The translations under genes were made by a program, and so were the position numbers. Shown in pieces: positions 16,495 through 25,376 of a DNA stretch of 36,234 nt; the first letter of the stretch is position 1; each line of letters begins with the position of its first letter. Origin of the DNA: an uncultured Roseateles sp. (GTDB lineage Bacteria; Pseudomonadota; Gammaproteobacteria; Burkholderiales; Burkholderiaceae); NCBI GenBank assembly GCA_946480605.1, contig CAMLKW010000018.1, forward strand, positions 1 through 36,234. Reading direction: 5' to 3'. The notes beneath the pieces were generated by a model, which was not told the origin of the DNA, ran no database searches, and was given only the letters and a program-made list of their open reading frames with translations.

Positions 16495-17265
16495 TCAGCT
16501 CAGTCGATCCATCATCCAGCGGGCGGCGAGGCCGGGCCACTGGTCCTGCCTGCCGCCCAGCCCGCGCAGCGCAAAGCCGTGCTCGGCCTGCGGGAAGACG
16601 TGCGCCTCCACGTCCAGCCGGTGCTGCTGTGCCGCGACGATGAGGTTCAGCGCGTGCTGTACCGGCACGATGGGGTCATGCAGCGCATAGGCCAGGAACA
16701 CGGGGCAGCTCGGCAGGCCGTGCGGCTCGCCCGTGATGCCGATGGGCCAGGCGTCGTAGAAGGCCTGCTTCTCGGGCGGCGGGAAGTCGGGCTTCGCCGC
16801 AGGGAACTTGTGGTCGCGGTGGTTGGCGTTCAGTGGCGCGTAGGCGATGACGGCACCGGCAGACTCCCGCTGGCAGGCCATCACACCGGCCAGGTGGCCG
16901 CCGGAGGACAGGCCCACGTGCAGCAGCGGCAGTGGCGGCAGCGTGGCCAGCAGGTCCAGCGCGCGCAGGCCGTCCTGCAGCGCGATGTCGAAGGGATGGC
17001 CGTCCTGGCCCGGCAGGCGGTGCACCAGCACGTAGGCATCCAGCCCCAACGTGTTCAGCCACTGGGCGACCTCGACGCCTTCCTTGTCGTGCATCAGCTG
17101 CAGGTAGCCGCCGCCTGCGTAGACGATGGCGCGGCCCCTTGCGGGCGTGGGCGAGGGAAAGGCGTGCAGCTCGGCCCGCGTGGGGCGGCGGCAGATGCGG
17201 TCGGGGGCAGCGCCCTCGAAGACGTTGGCCGCACCGTCGGACAGAGGGATCACGACGCGGTTCAT
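16495..17265 (-). CDS. Alpha/beta-hydrolase, putative sugar acetylesterase (cytoplasmic)
   Basis: The predicted protein has 256 residues and no signal peptide. It shows the alpha/beta-hydrolase fold: oxyanion motif YAGGGY (49-54), nucleophile elbow GLSSG (118-122, Ser120), Asp197 (HDPIV) and His229 (AEHGF). The arrangement resembles BD-FAE/acetyl-xylan-esterase-like enzymes. Pectin galacturonates carry O-acetyl groups, so deacetylation of imported oligosaccharides is the likely role (inference). The start at 17265 overlaps the GH43 stop (ATGA), and the open frame upstream of it has no homology-like features. Lack of a signal, when most neighbours are exported, places this step inside the cell. 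Dienelactone-hydrolase-like or other esterase activity cannot be excluded. Confidence 0.85.
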   Translation of the reverse strand: MNRVVIPLSDGAANVFEGAAPDRICRRPTRAELHAFPSPTPARGRAIVYAGGGYLQLMHDKEGVEVAQWLNTLGLDAYVLVHRLPGQDGHPFDIALQDGLRALDLLATLPPLPLLHVGLSSGGHLAGVMACQRESAGAVIAYAPLNANHRDHKFPAAKPDFPPPEKQAFYDAWPIGITGEPHGLPSCPVFLAYALHDPIVPVQHALNLIVAAQQHRLDVEAHVFPQAEHGFALRGLGGRQDQWPGLAARWMMDRLS

Positions 17266-18308
17266 GGCTTCGCGGTCTCCTTCAGCGGCAGGCCGAAGTC
17301 CGGCATGCCGTCGGCGGTGAAGTTCAACGGTTGAACGCGCGTGGCGCGGCCCGTGTCCTTCAGCGGGTCGCCCTTCACGTCGCGATAGTTGCGCGCGTGG
17401 AAGACGTTCAGCACGGTGCCGTCGGGCTCGACGAGGAAGCTGTTGTGGCCGGGGCCGAACTGGCTGTTCTCGTCGCTGGTGGCGAACACCGGGCCGGGCG
17501 ACTTGCGCCAGCTTCTGGGGTCCAGCAGGTCGGCGTTCTCGTCGGCCCACAGCAGGCCCAGGCAGTACTCGGCACCGGTGCCGGCGGCCGAATAGGTCAT
17601 GAACACGCGGCCACCGTGGACCAGCACGGCCGGCGCCTCGTTGACCTGGTGACGCACCTTCTCCCACGCGTACTCGGGCCGGGTCAGCCGCACCTGCGGG
17701 CCCGTCAGCTCGGTGGGGCTCTTCATGAGCGACAGGTAGATGTTGGTGCTGTGGTTCTTGCTGGCGGGGTCGTCCTGCGCCCAGGCCATGTAGCGCTTGC
17801 CGCGGTGCTCGAACACCGTGGCGTCCAGCGTGAAGCTCTCCCACGCGGTCTTGATCTGGCCGCGCTCGGTCCACTCGCCCTGCATGGGGTCGGCGGACGC
17901 GTTCTCCAGCGTCCACAGGCGGATCTTCCACGGCTCCTTGGCCTCGCCGGCGCTGAAGTGGATGAACCAGCGGCCGTCCAGGAAGGCCAGCTCCGGCGCC
18001 CAGATGTGGCGGCTCATCGGGCCGCTGTCGTGCTTGCGCCAGACGACCTTAGGCTCGGCGGTGGCCAGGCCGGCGATGGACCTGGCGCGGCGCAGCTCCA
18101 GCAGGTCATAGGCGGGCACGGTGGCCATCAGGTAGTACCAGTCGCCGTGGCGCAGGATCTGCGGGTCGGCGCGCTGCGGGATCAGCGGGTTGGGCCAGGG
18201 CAGCGGCGCGGGCGCCGGCGCGGCGGGGGCTTGCGCCAGCACTGGCAGCGCCGGGGCTAGCACGGTGGCAGCGATCAGGCTGCGCCGGGTCAATGCGTTA
18301 GCGGTCAT
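17262..18308 (-). CDS. GH43 (subfamily 26-like) exo-arabinofuranosidase, Tat-like signal
   Basis: The predicted protein has 348 residues. The N-terminus TRRSLIAATVLAPALPVLAQA has twin arginines and may use the Tat route. GH43 catalytic residues are base Asp48 (QRADPQIL), Asp162 (FTLDATVF) and acid Glu224 (HQVNEAPAVL). The block from Glu224 to YSAAGTGAEYCLGLLWAD, together with FGPGHNSF near the end, resembles subfamily 26, whose characterised members release arabinose from alpha-1,5-arabinan in an exo manner. It lies 6 bp downstream of the GH95 gene and is coupled to the esterase by ATGA. Trimming of the arabinan branches of RG-I is the expected role. Confidence 0.88.
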   Translation of the reverse strand: MTANALTRRSLIAATVLAPALPVLAQAPAAPAPAPLPWPNPLIPQRADPQILRHGDWYYLMATVPAYDLLELRRARSIAGLATAEPKVVWRKHDSGPMSRHIWAPELAFLDGRWFIHFSAGEAKEPWKIRLWTLENASADPMQGEWTERGQIKTAWESFTLDATVFEHRGKRYMAWAQDDPASKNHSTNIYLSLMKSPTELTGPQVRLTRPEYAWEKVRHQVNEAPAVLVHGGRVFMTYSAAGTGAEYCLGLLWADENADLLDPRSWRKSPGPVFATSDENSQFGPGHNSFLVEPDGTVLNVFHARNYRDVKGDPLKDTGRATRVQPLNFTADGMPDFGLPLKETAKP

Positions 18309-18314
18309 GAACTC

Positions 18315-20699
18315 TCAAATGCGTTGCAGTGCGCCGTTGCGGCGCTCGAATCGGGCGGTCTGGCCGGCCGCGAGCTTCAGCGGCAGCTTGCCGCCGCGCC
18401 AGCGCAGCTCGGTGCTGCCGCCATTCTTGCTGGTGATGCTCAGGGCCTGCAGCTCGCCGCCCTGCCAGGCGAAGGCCAACTCGAAGCCGCCACGCGCGCA
18501 CAGGCCGGAGACATTGCCTGCGGGCCAGCCCTTGGGCAGGGCCGGCAGCAGCTGGATGCGGCCGCGGTGCGACTGCAGCAGCATCTCGGCGATGCCGGCC
18601 GCGCCGCCGAAGTTGCCGTCGATCTGGAAGGGCGGGTGGGCGTCGAACAGGTTGGGGTAGCTGCGGCTGGGATGCAGCAGGCGGTTCAGCGTGGCGTAGG
18701 CGTGCTCGCCGTCCTTCAGCCGCGCCCACAGGTTGATGCGCCAGCCTATGCCCCAGCCCGTGGTGTCGTCGCCGCGGCGCTCCATCACGTTGCGCGCGGC
18801 GGCGGCGAAGGCGGGCGTGTCCTCGGGCGTGATCTGCGCCGACGGGTACAGCGCGTACAGGTGCGACACGTGGCGGTGCTGCAGCTCGGGCGCTTCCATG
18901 TCCCAGTCCTCCATCCACTCCTGCAGCTGGCCGGCCTTGCCGATGCGGTCGGGCGGCAGGCGGTCGCGCATGGCCAGGCAGTCGCGCGCGAAGGGGCGGT
19001 CGGTGCGCAGCTCGCGCGCGGCTTCAGCGCAGTAGGCGAACAGGTCGCGCAGCAGCTGGCTGTCCATCGCCGGGCCGGCGCAGACCGAGGAGCCGTGCGG
19101 ATGGCTGTTCTCCGGCGACACGCTGGGGTTGGTGACCATGTGGCCGCTCTTGGGGTCCTTCACCAGCGTGGCGAGCTGGAACTCGGCTGCGCCCTTCAGC
19201 AGCGGGTACAGGCGCTTGAGCACGGCGGGGTCGCGTCGGAACAGCCAGCTCTCCCACAGCGTGTTCACCAGCCACACGCCACCCATGGGCCACAGGCCCC
19301 ACTTGGCGCCGTCGGTCGGCGCGGCGACTCGCCAGCCATCGGTGTTGTGGAAGGCCACCCAGCCCGGTGCGCCGAACATCTTCTGCGCCACGCCGGCGCC
19401 GGTGACGGCCAGGTCCTCCACCATCGCGAACAGCGGCTCCACGGTCTCGCCGATGTTGCACAGCTCGGCGGGCCAGTAGTTCATCTCCGTGTTGATGTTG
19501 ATGGTCCACTTGGACCCCCAGGACGGATTGGTCTTCTCGTTCCACAGACCCTGCAGGTTGGCCGGGAAGCGCGAGCCGGGCCGCGAGCAGGACAGCAGCA
19601 GGTAGCGGCCGTACTGCAGGTACAGCGCGGCGAGACCTGGGTCCTGGCCTTCGGCGAAGCGGGCGATGCGCTCGTCGGTGGGCAGCGTGGCGTTGGGGCC
19701 GGTGCCCAGATCGATGGCGACGCGCTTGAACAGCTTCTGGTGGTCGGCGCGATGGGCCTCGCGCACGGCTTGCGGCCCGCGGGCGACGGCGGCGGCCAGC
19801 GTCTGCCGGTTCAGCGCGGCCGGGTCGGCGGAGATGTCGTCGAAGCGCTTGTAGCCGGTGGCGCCGGCGATGAGGATGAAGACCTCGTCGGCGCCCTGTA
19901 CGAACAGGCCACCGTTGCGCGCCGTGACCTTGCCGCCGCGCGCCACCACCTGCAGCCGGCACTCGAACGGCAGTCGGCCCTCGATGCCGCCCACCGTCGG
20001 GCTGGTGCCCGCCACCCACAGCGTGTGGTTGCCCTCGGCGCCGCTGGTTCTCTGGTGCGGCGCGTTCAGAGTGATGTCCGTGGTGATCCACTTGGGCTTG
20101 TCGGCCGCCAGGCGCACGACGATGAGCTGGTCGGCCGCCGACGCGTAGACCTCGCGCGTCAGCGTCGCGCTGCCGGCGCGAAAGCGCGTGGTGGCCACGG
20201 CCTCGTCCAGGTCCAGGCTGCGCTCGTAGCCGCGCACGCCGTCCAGGCCGGGGAAGACCAGCAGCAGCTCGGCCAGCGGCTGGTAGCTCATCTGGCGGTT
20301 GGGCACGCCCAGCAGCGTCTCGTTGGCCAGCTTCTCGGCCTCGGCATAGCGGCCGGCAAAGATCAGCTCGCGCACCTTGGGCAGGCCTTCGCGCGCCCTC
20401 GGGTTGGCCGTGTCGTAGGGGCCGCCGGAGAAGAGGCTGTTCTCGTTGAGCTGCAGCCGCTCCGTGTGCGTGCCGCCGAACACCATCGCCCCCAGCCGCC
20501 CGTTGCCCACCGGCAGCGCCTGCACCCATTCGTCGGCGGGGCGGCGGTACCAGAGGCGATGGGGCTGGGGCTTGTCGTCCTGCGCGCTGGCCAGGGGAGC
20601 GGCGAGCAACGGGGCGAGCGGCGCGCCGAAACGCAGCAGCCCGGCCTGGGCCGCCTGCTGTTGGAGCCAGTCGCGGCGCGTGGGCTGTTGTCTCTTCAT
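18315..20699 (-). CDS. GH95 family alpha-L-fucosidase / alpha-L-galactosidase
   Basis: The predicted protein has 794 residues, normal for GH95. The N-terminus ([14 protein letters not shown] ... ASAQ) is a Tat-like export signal. The N-terminal beta-domain opens with [19 protein letters not shown], typical of the family. In the alpha-toroid, candidate catalytic residues by analogy with Bifidobacterium AfcA are Asn401 and Asn403 ([12 protein letters not shown]), general acid Glu530 (NPSVSPEN) and Asp694 (FQIDGNFGG); this mapping was made by eye. GH95 enzymes invert and release alpha-1,2-L-fucose, and some pectin-locus members release L-galactose. The start at 20699 overlaps the GH2 stop (ATGA). 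Fucose or L-galactose decorations on RG-I or RG-II side chains are plausible substrates. Confidence 0.93.
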   Translation of the reverse strand: MKRQQPTRRDWLQQQAAQAGLLRFGAPLAPLLAAPLASAQDDKPQPHRLWYRRPADEWVQALPVGNGRLGAMVFGGTHTERLQLNENSLFSGGPYDTANPRAREGLPKVRELIFAGRYAEAEKLANETLLGVPNRQMSYQPLAELLLVFPGLDGVRGYERSLDLDEAVATTRFRAGSATLTREVYASAADQLIVVRLAADKPKWITTDITLNAPHQRTSGAEGNHTLWVAGTSPTVGGIEGRLPFECRLQVVARGGKVTARNGGLFVQGADEVFILIAGATGYKRFDDISADPAALNRQTLAAAVARGPQAVREAHRADHQKLFKRVAIDLGTGPNATLPTDERIARFAEGQDPGLAALYLQYGRYLLLSCSRPGSRFPANLQGLWNEKTNPSWGSKWTININTEMNYWPAELCNIGETVEPLFAMVEDLAVTGAGVAQKMFGAPGWVAFHNTDGWRVAAPTDGAKWGLWPMGGVWLVNTLWESWLFRRDPAVLKRLYPLLKGAAEFQLATLVKDPKSGHMVTNPSVSPENSHPHGSSVCAGPAMDSQLLRDLFAYCAEAARELRTDRPFARDCLAMRDRLPPDRIGKAGQLQEWMEDWDMEAPELQHRHVSHLYALYPSAQITPEDTPAFAAAARNVMERRGDDTTGWGIGWRINLWARLKDGEHAYATLNRLLHPSRSYPNLFDAHPPFQIDGNFGGAAGIAEMLLQSHRGRIQLLPALPKGWPAGNVSGLCARGGFELAFAWQGGELQALSITSKNGGSTELRWRGGKLPLKLAAGQTARFERRNGALQRI

Positions 20700-23626
20700 G
20701 GTTTTTTGTAGAACTCGGCTTCGACGATGGACAAGACACCGCGGCCCAGTCGGGCGGCGCCGGTGTCGACGATCTTCTGGTTGGCGACCTCGGTATTGGC
20801 GGTCGCCATGCCGCCCTGGGCTTCGCCGGTCAGCTCGACGGTGACGTTCTGGCCGCGCTGGGGTTTCAGCGGCAGCGTGACGTAGCCCAGGCTGCGCTCG
20901 GTCAGGCCACGCCAGACCTCCACGCCATCGACGCTGATGCGCAGCGGGTAGCGGCGCTCGCGCCAGCCGCCCAGCTTCAGCGTGATCTCGCTGAGCATGG
21001 CCGGTTCGGCGAGGCGGAACTGTAGAGCGCCTTTGCCCGCCTCGCCGGTCCAGGCGGTGGATTCGTCGTCGTCGAAGGCGTTGGCCGCGTTGCCGCTGTT
21101 GGCCTCGGCGCTGGCCACCGGCACGGCAATGCGGCTGACCGCGAACGACGGCGTGGCGGGCGTGGGGCCACGCACGGATTGCGCGGGCACGCCGTCCGCC
21201 GGCATGCGCCGGGACAGCCCACCGCTGACAACGACCGGCTGCGAGCGCAGTTCGACGACGGCAGGCGCGAGGCCCTGCGCCTCGGCGCGCAGCTTGATGG
21301 CGCCGGCCTCGGTGGTGCTGCGCACCAGCACGCGGTTCACGCCGCCTTCCACCGGCAGCTCGCGCGCCAGCACGAAGTTGCCCGGTCCCTGGGCGATGCC
21401 GCCGCGCCATTCGGCCGGGCCGTCCAGCGTGAACTTCACGGTGTCCAGCGCGATGGGGTTGCGGTGGCCCTGGGCGTCCACCACCTCCACCTGCACCAGC
21501 GCCAGGTCCGCACCGTCGGCCTGCAGGCCTTGCGGATGGGTCTGCGCGGTCAGCTTCAGCGCGGCGGCGGCGCCGGCCGTGATGCGTGCGTCCTCGCAAA
21601 CCTTGTTGCCCGCGTCGTCCAGCCCCACGGCGCGCAGCTCGCCGGGCTGGAAGGCCACGCCGTCGAAACGGAACACAAAGGGCTCGACGGGCTCGGCGGT
21701 GGCGATGGGCTTGCCGTTCAGCAGCAGTTGCACGCGGCGCGCACTGGAGATCACGGTGACGGCTTTCACCGTGCCGGCCGCGTAGTTCCAGTGCCCCAGG
21801 ATGTGGGCGCGGGGCCGTTCCACGTCCACCCAGCCGTCCCACATCACCTGGTGGCCGAAGAAACCGTCCTTGGGAATGCGCATCGCGTCGACCTCGCCGC
21901 TGCGGCGGTAGTTCTCGGCGCCGCGGTGGTGGGTGTTGCTGTCGCTGAAGATGATGTTCACGCCGCCCGACGACACGCGCGTGCCGGTGCCGGGGCGCTC
22001 GCGCCAGTAGTCCACCCAGCGGCGCACGTTCTCCAGCGCGTGAGAGTCCTGGTTGTGGTTGTAGCTGGGCGCCGGCTGGCCCTTGTGCGGCGGGCCGTCG
22101 CCGTTCTTGTGGAAGGGCGGCGAGAGTTCGTCCCAGAACTTGCGGGCGCCCTCGTCGCGCGAGTACTCGGTGGCCCACAGCGGGCGGCGCGCGCTCTTGT
22201 TGATGTAGAGCATCTCGCCGCCGTACTCGGCCACGTCCTGCAGCGCCTTGGACAGCATCTCGCGGCTGCCCGCGGCGCGGCCGCCGTGCGGGTCGTAGCG
22301 GTCGCGGATGGCCTTGACCTCGGCCATGTGCTCGGCGCTGACGCCGCGGTTGCCCGCCTCAACCATGACGATGCTGGGGCTGTTGCGGAAGTAGATGACG
22401 GCGTCGCGCATGGCCTCCATGCGCTGCTCCCAGCGCCGGCCCGTCACGTCGGCCTCGGAGTCGCCGGCGGGCATGGCCTGCATCAGGCCGATGCGGTCCA
22501 GCGAGTCCACGTCCTGCTTCCACGGAGCGGTGTGCATCCAGCGCACGAGGTTGGCGTTGCTGGCCAGCATCTGGCCGTTGCTGTAGTCGCTGAGCCAGGC
22601 GGGCACGGACTGACCCGTGGCCGGCCATTCGTTGGACGTGCGCTGCGCATAGCCCTTCAGCTGGATGACGCGGCCGTTCAGCTTGACCATGCCGTTGGCG
22701 AACTCGGTCTGGCGGAAGCCGGTGCGGGTGACGACTTTGTCGGTGGGCTTGCCGTTGACGGTCAGCGTGGTTTCGACGTCGTACAGCGCGCCATGGCCCC
22801 AGCTCCAAAACTGCAGGCCGGTCACCGGCGCTTTTGCCGTCACGGTGGTGGTGGCGCCGGGCAGCACCGTTTGCGTGGGTGCTTTGAACGTGGCGGCGAG
22901 CTTGCCGGTGGCAGCATCGCGCAGCGTCACGGTGTAGCCGAAGCTGCGCGTGCGGTGGTGTTCGTTGCGGACCTGGGACTCGGCGGTGATGGTGGCTTTG
23001 CCCGCCTTGATGTCGAAGTCGGCCGCGTGGATGTAGACGCCCGTGGTGCGCAGGTTGGAGAACAGCGGCAGCGTCTGGTAGAGCTTGTCGGTGACGTGCA
23101 GCCGCAGGTTCTTGGGCAGGCCGCCGTAGTTGGCGTTGAAGTTCCTGTCGGCCCACTGGTAGCGCTGGTTGGTGGCGCGCTCGCGGTAGTCCCAGCGGTT
23201 GTCGGTGCGCACGGCGATGACGTTGTCGCCGGGCCTGATCTCGGCGCTGATGTCGAAGCCGAAGGCGGTGACGCCGTTCTCGTGCAGGCCGACGCGGCGG
23301 CCGTTGACCCAGACTTCGGCCGCCTGTCTTGCGCCTTCGAACTCGATGAAGACTTTGCGGGTGGTGACGTTGGTGGGGAGGGTGAAGCGCTTGCGGTACC
23401 AGGCGATGCCTGTGGTGTGGTCGACGATGTCCTTTGAAAAAGCGTCGTCTTCGTTCCAGGCGCGGGGGAGGGTGACTGGCTTCCACGCCTTGTCGTCGAA
23501 GGTGGGGCTTTCAGCGCCGGCGGGGTCGCCGACGTGGAGGCGCCAGCCCGGGTTGAAGTTGTAGACGTCGCGGGCGGCGATTGCGGGCGTTGCCAGCAGG
23601 GTGGCGATGAGCAGGAGGTGCTTCAT
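20696..23626 (-). CDS. GH2 family glycosidase (beta-galactosidase-like) with altered acid/base motif
   Basis: The predicted protein has 976 residues with a signal peptide at about 1-17. GH2 sugar-binding and immunoglobulin-like domains are seen at about 25-310, the TIM barrel at about 310-600, a DUF4982-like domain after it, and a C-terminal discoidin/CBM-like domain (about 800-976, from [20 protein letters not shown]). The nucleophile Glu487 is present (LWATEYS). The usual acid/base motif GNE reads GNR (425-427, in VEAGNRG), with a Glu at 423 instead. Either Glu423 serves, or the enzyme is altered. Beta-1,4-galactan side chains are the usual GH2 target in RG-I loci. No good Shine-Dalgarno is seen. 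It heads a sub-operon after a 361-bp gap and overlaps GH95 by ATGA. Confidence 0.87.
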   Translation of the reverse strand: MKHLLLIATLLATPAIAARDVYNFNPGWRLHVGDPAGAESPTFDDKAWKPVTLPRAWNEDDAFSKDIVDHTTGIAWYRKRFTLPTNVTTRKVFIEFEGARQAAEVWVNGRRVGLHENGVTAFGFDISAEIRPGDNVIAVRTDNRWDYRERATNQRYQWADRNFNANYGGLPKNLRLHVTDKLYQTLPLFSNLRTTGVYIHAADFDIKAGKATITAESQVRNEHHRTRSFGYTVTLRDAATGKLAATFKAPTQTVLPGATTTVTAKAPVTGLQFWSWGHGALYDVETTLTVNGKPTDKVVTRTGFRQTEFANGMVKLNGRVIQLKGYAQRTSNEWPATGQSVPAWLSDYSNGQMLASNANLVRWMHTAPWKQDVDSLDRIGLMQAMPAGDSEADVTGRRWEQRMEAMRDAVIYFRNSPSIVMVEAGNRGVSAEHMAEVKAIRDRYDPHGGRAAGSREMLSKALQDVAEYGGEMLYINKSARRPLWATEYSRDEGARKFWDELSPPFHKNGDGPPHKGQPAPSYNHNQDSHALENVRRWVDYWRERPGTGTRVSSGGVNIIFSDSNTHHRGAENYRRSGEVDAMRIPKDGFFGHQVMWDGWVDVERPRAHILGHWNYAAGTVKAVTVISSARRVQLLLNGKPIATAEPVEPFVFRFDGVAFQPGELRAVGLDDAGNKVCEDARITAGAAAALKLTAQTHPQGLQADGADLALVQVEVVDAQGHRNPIALDTVKFTLDGPAEWRGGIAQGPGNFVLARELPVEGGVNRVLVRSTTEAGAIKLRAEAQGLAPAVVELRSQPVVVSGGLSRRMPADGVPAQSVRGPTPATPSFAVSRIAVPVASAEANSGNAANAFDDDESTAWTGEAGKGALQFRLAEPAMLSEITLKLGGWRERRYPLRISVDGVEVWRGLTERSLGYVTLPLKPQRGQNVTVELTGEAQGGMATANTEVANQKIVDTGAARLGRGVLSIVEAEFYKKP

Positions 23627-23987
23627 GTGTTGGTTCGTTGCTGTGGCTTGATGGCCAGGCCCATGCCGGGATGCGCACCCGGCAGCTCGGTAACTTTGGC
23701 TTCGCCGAAACCTTCGGTTTTCTTCTGCGGACCAGAAGACAACGAAGTTGCGGCGAAGCCAAAGTCACCAAAGAAGAGGCGCTGAACCGCACCCCATCCC
23801 GACGCCGCAGCCAGCAGCGCGCGAAAACGGACAGCGGCATTGCGCGTGGACGCGAGCCGCTGCGCTCTCGCGGTTGTCCTTGTGACGGGCAGCGCAGATC
23901 GAACCTTCACGCCGCTTAACGCCGGCTGCACGCCGGGCTCATCCGCCGAATGCAGCGCCGCTCGGGCGGCGCGACGACGTTTGGAGT
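23627..23987. other. 361-bp intergenic gap splitting the right-arm operon
   Basis: This is the longest gene-free stretch in the window. It contains the long hairpin described separately (23689-23769) and otherwise GC-rich sequence with short in-frame stretches that look spurious. On the minus strand it must hold any promoter for the downstream GH2-to-PL1 group. I saw no convincing -10/-35 pair and no ribosome site for the GH2 start. Confidence 0.6.
23689..23769. repeat. Long imperfect hairpin / REP-like intergenic element
   Basis: Outer arms GGTAACTTTGGCTTCGCCG (23689-23707) and CGGCGAAGCCAAAGTCACC (23751-23769) pair over 19 bp with one mismatch. An inner stem TCTTCTG (23721-23727) / CAGAAGA (23733-23739) closes on the 5-nt loop CGGAC, with partial pairing between the two stems. 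The style resembles intergenic repeats common in Burkholderiales that read GGTAACTTT...AAAGTCACC, known to me only by general pattern. It may stop or stabilise the transcript between the two halves of the right arm. No T tract follows. Confidence 0.8.
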
Positions 23988-25376
23988 TCAAATCGAAACC
24001 TCGGCGGCGTTGAGATGGTCGTGCGGTTGCCCAAGCAGCCTGCCCACCGCGACGCGCCTCACCGTCACGCCCCGCACCGGCAGCGAAGCCTCACCGCGCA
24101 AGCGGCTCACATGCTTCGCCTCCACCACCTCAACGTCTGAAACGAACAAGCCCTCAACAGGCGTCAACCGCTTCTCCAGCGTCGGCATCAAGGTCCGCCA
24201 CTGATAGAGCACGTCCGTGTCCACGTCCAGCACGCTGCCCACCAGCCGGTGCGCCTTCACGCGCCGCAGGTGGATGTTGCGCACGAACCCGCCGCGCCGC
24301 TCGTTGGTCTTCACGAACAGCAGGTTGAACAGCTGCACCTTGTGCGTGCTGCCGCGGTTGTCGACCTCGCAGTCTTCCACCAGCACGTCCGAGATGCCGC
24401 CCGCCAGCTCGCTGCCGATGGCCATCAGCTGGTGGCCGTTCAGCACCTTGCAGCGCCGCACGACGATGTGGCGCGACGGCGTGGCCAGGCGCCAGCCGTC
24501 GCGCTCGCGGCCGGACTTGACGGAGATGGCGTCGTCGCCCTGGTCGAAGCTGCAGTCCTCGATGAGCACGCGCTGGCTCATCTCCGGGTCCACGCCGTCG
24601 TTGTTGTGGCCGTGGGCACGGATGTGCACGCCGCGGATCAGCACGTCCTCGCACAGGAAGGGGTGCACGGTCCAGAACGGGCTGTTGACGATGCGCACGC
24701 CCTCCAGCCGCACGCGCTTGCAGCGGTTGAAGTGCAGGAAGGGTGGGCGCAGCTGGGCCTGGCGCCCCAGCTCGCCGTCCGTCATGCGGCGCTCGCTGGC
24801 CGGCACGCCGTCGATGGACATGCGGTACAGCGCCACCAGTGCGTCCATGTGGCCCCTGGGCCGCGCGAACCACTGCTGCCAGACGTCCATCTGCGCCTCC
24901 AGCGTGCCGGCGCCGGTGATGGCGATGTCCTCGCAGCCCTGCGCGTAGACCAGCGGTGAATGGATCATGCACTCCAGCCCCTCCCAGCTCGCCAGCACGG
25001 CGGGCAGGTAGTCGGCCGGGTCGGGCGAGAAGCGCAGCGTCGCGCCGGCGTCCAGGTGCAGGTTGACGCGGCTCTTCAGGTGCACCGGGCCGCTGGGCCA
25101 GACGCCCGCCGGCACGACGACGATGCCGCCGCCCGCGTCGTGGGCGGCACGGACGGCCAGGGCCAGCGCGGCCGAGGTCAGCGCGAGGCTGGCCGGCTGC
25201 GCGCCGAAGTCGGTGATGACGAAGCGCGGCCGGCCGTCGAACACCGGCAGGCGCAGCGGCGGCATGTCGAACGGCGTGCCGCTGACCGCCAGCGTCTGCG
25301 TCGGGAAGCCGGCCCGCGCCGTCGCACAGCCGGCGAGCGCTGCGGTGGCGGCCAGCGCCGCGCGGCGGGTCAGCAT
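23988..25376 (-). CDS. GH28 family polygalacturonase-like lipoprotein
   Basis: The predicted protein has 462 residues. The N-terminus MLTRRAALAATAALAGC has twin arginines and a lipobox (Cys17), so it is an exported, lipid-anchored protein. The body is a parallel beta-helix with GH28 motifs: NND at 258-260 (usual NTD), Asp281-Asp282 (DQGDDAISVKSG) and Gly314-His315 (NGHQLMAIGSE, usual GHG). A FVKTNERRGG segment stands where RIK-type substrate-binding residues are expected. GH28 enzymes hydrolyse galacturonan or rhamnogalacturonan; the motif variants fit an exo- or RG-acting member (inference). The start is set by the lipobox and by a 1-bp overlap with the PL26-like gene (TGATG); the open frame extends further upstream without meaning. 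Confidence 0.9.
   Translation of the reverse strand: MLTRRAALAATAALAGCATARAGFPTQTLAVSGTPFDMPPLRLPVFDGRPRFVITDFGAQPASLALTSAALALAVRAAHDAGGGIVVVPAGVWPSGPVHLKSRVNLHLDAGATLRFSPDPADYLPAVLASWEGLECMIHSPLVYAQGCEDIAITGAGTLEAQMDVWQQWFARPRGHMDALVALYRMSIDGVPASERRMTDGELGRQAQLRPPFLHFNRCKRVRLEGVRIVNSPFWTVHPFLCEDVLIRGVHIRAHGHNNDGVDPEMSQRVLIEDCSFDQGDDAISVKSGRERDGWRLATPSRHIVVRRCKVLNGHQLMAIGSELAGGISDVLVEDCEVDNRGSTHKVQLFNLLFVKTNERRGGFVRNIHLRRVKAHRLVGSVLDVDTDVLYQWRTLMPTLEKRLTPVEGLFVSDVEVVEAKHVSRLRGEASLPVRGVTVRRVAVGRLLGQPHDHLNAAEVSI

Noticed and set aside
14704..17334. Open frame of 876 codons on the + strand opposite the DUF5060 and esterase genes
   Set aside because: It spans two well-supported minus-strand genes and shows no domain pattern.
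20696..23626. GH2 as a decayed pseudogene because of the GNR motif
   Set aside because: The reading frame is intact over 976 codons with signal peptide, nucleophile and C-terminal domain, so the change looks lineage-specific, not decay.
23623..23991. Small overlapping frames in the 361-bp intergenic gap
   Set aside because: They run through the hairpin repeat, have no ribosome sites or motifs, and resemble spurious predictions over intergenic repeats.
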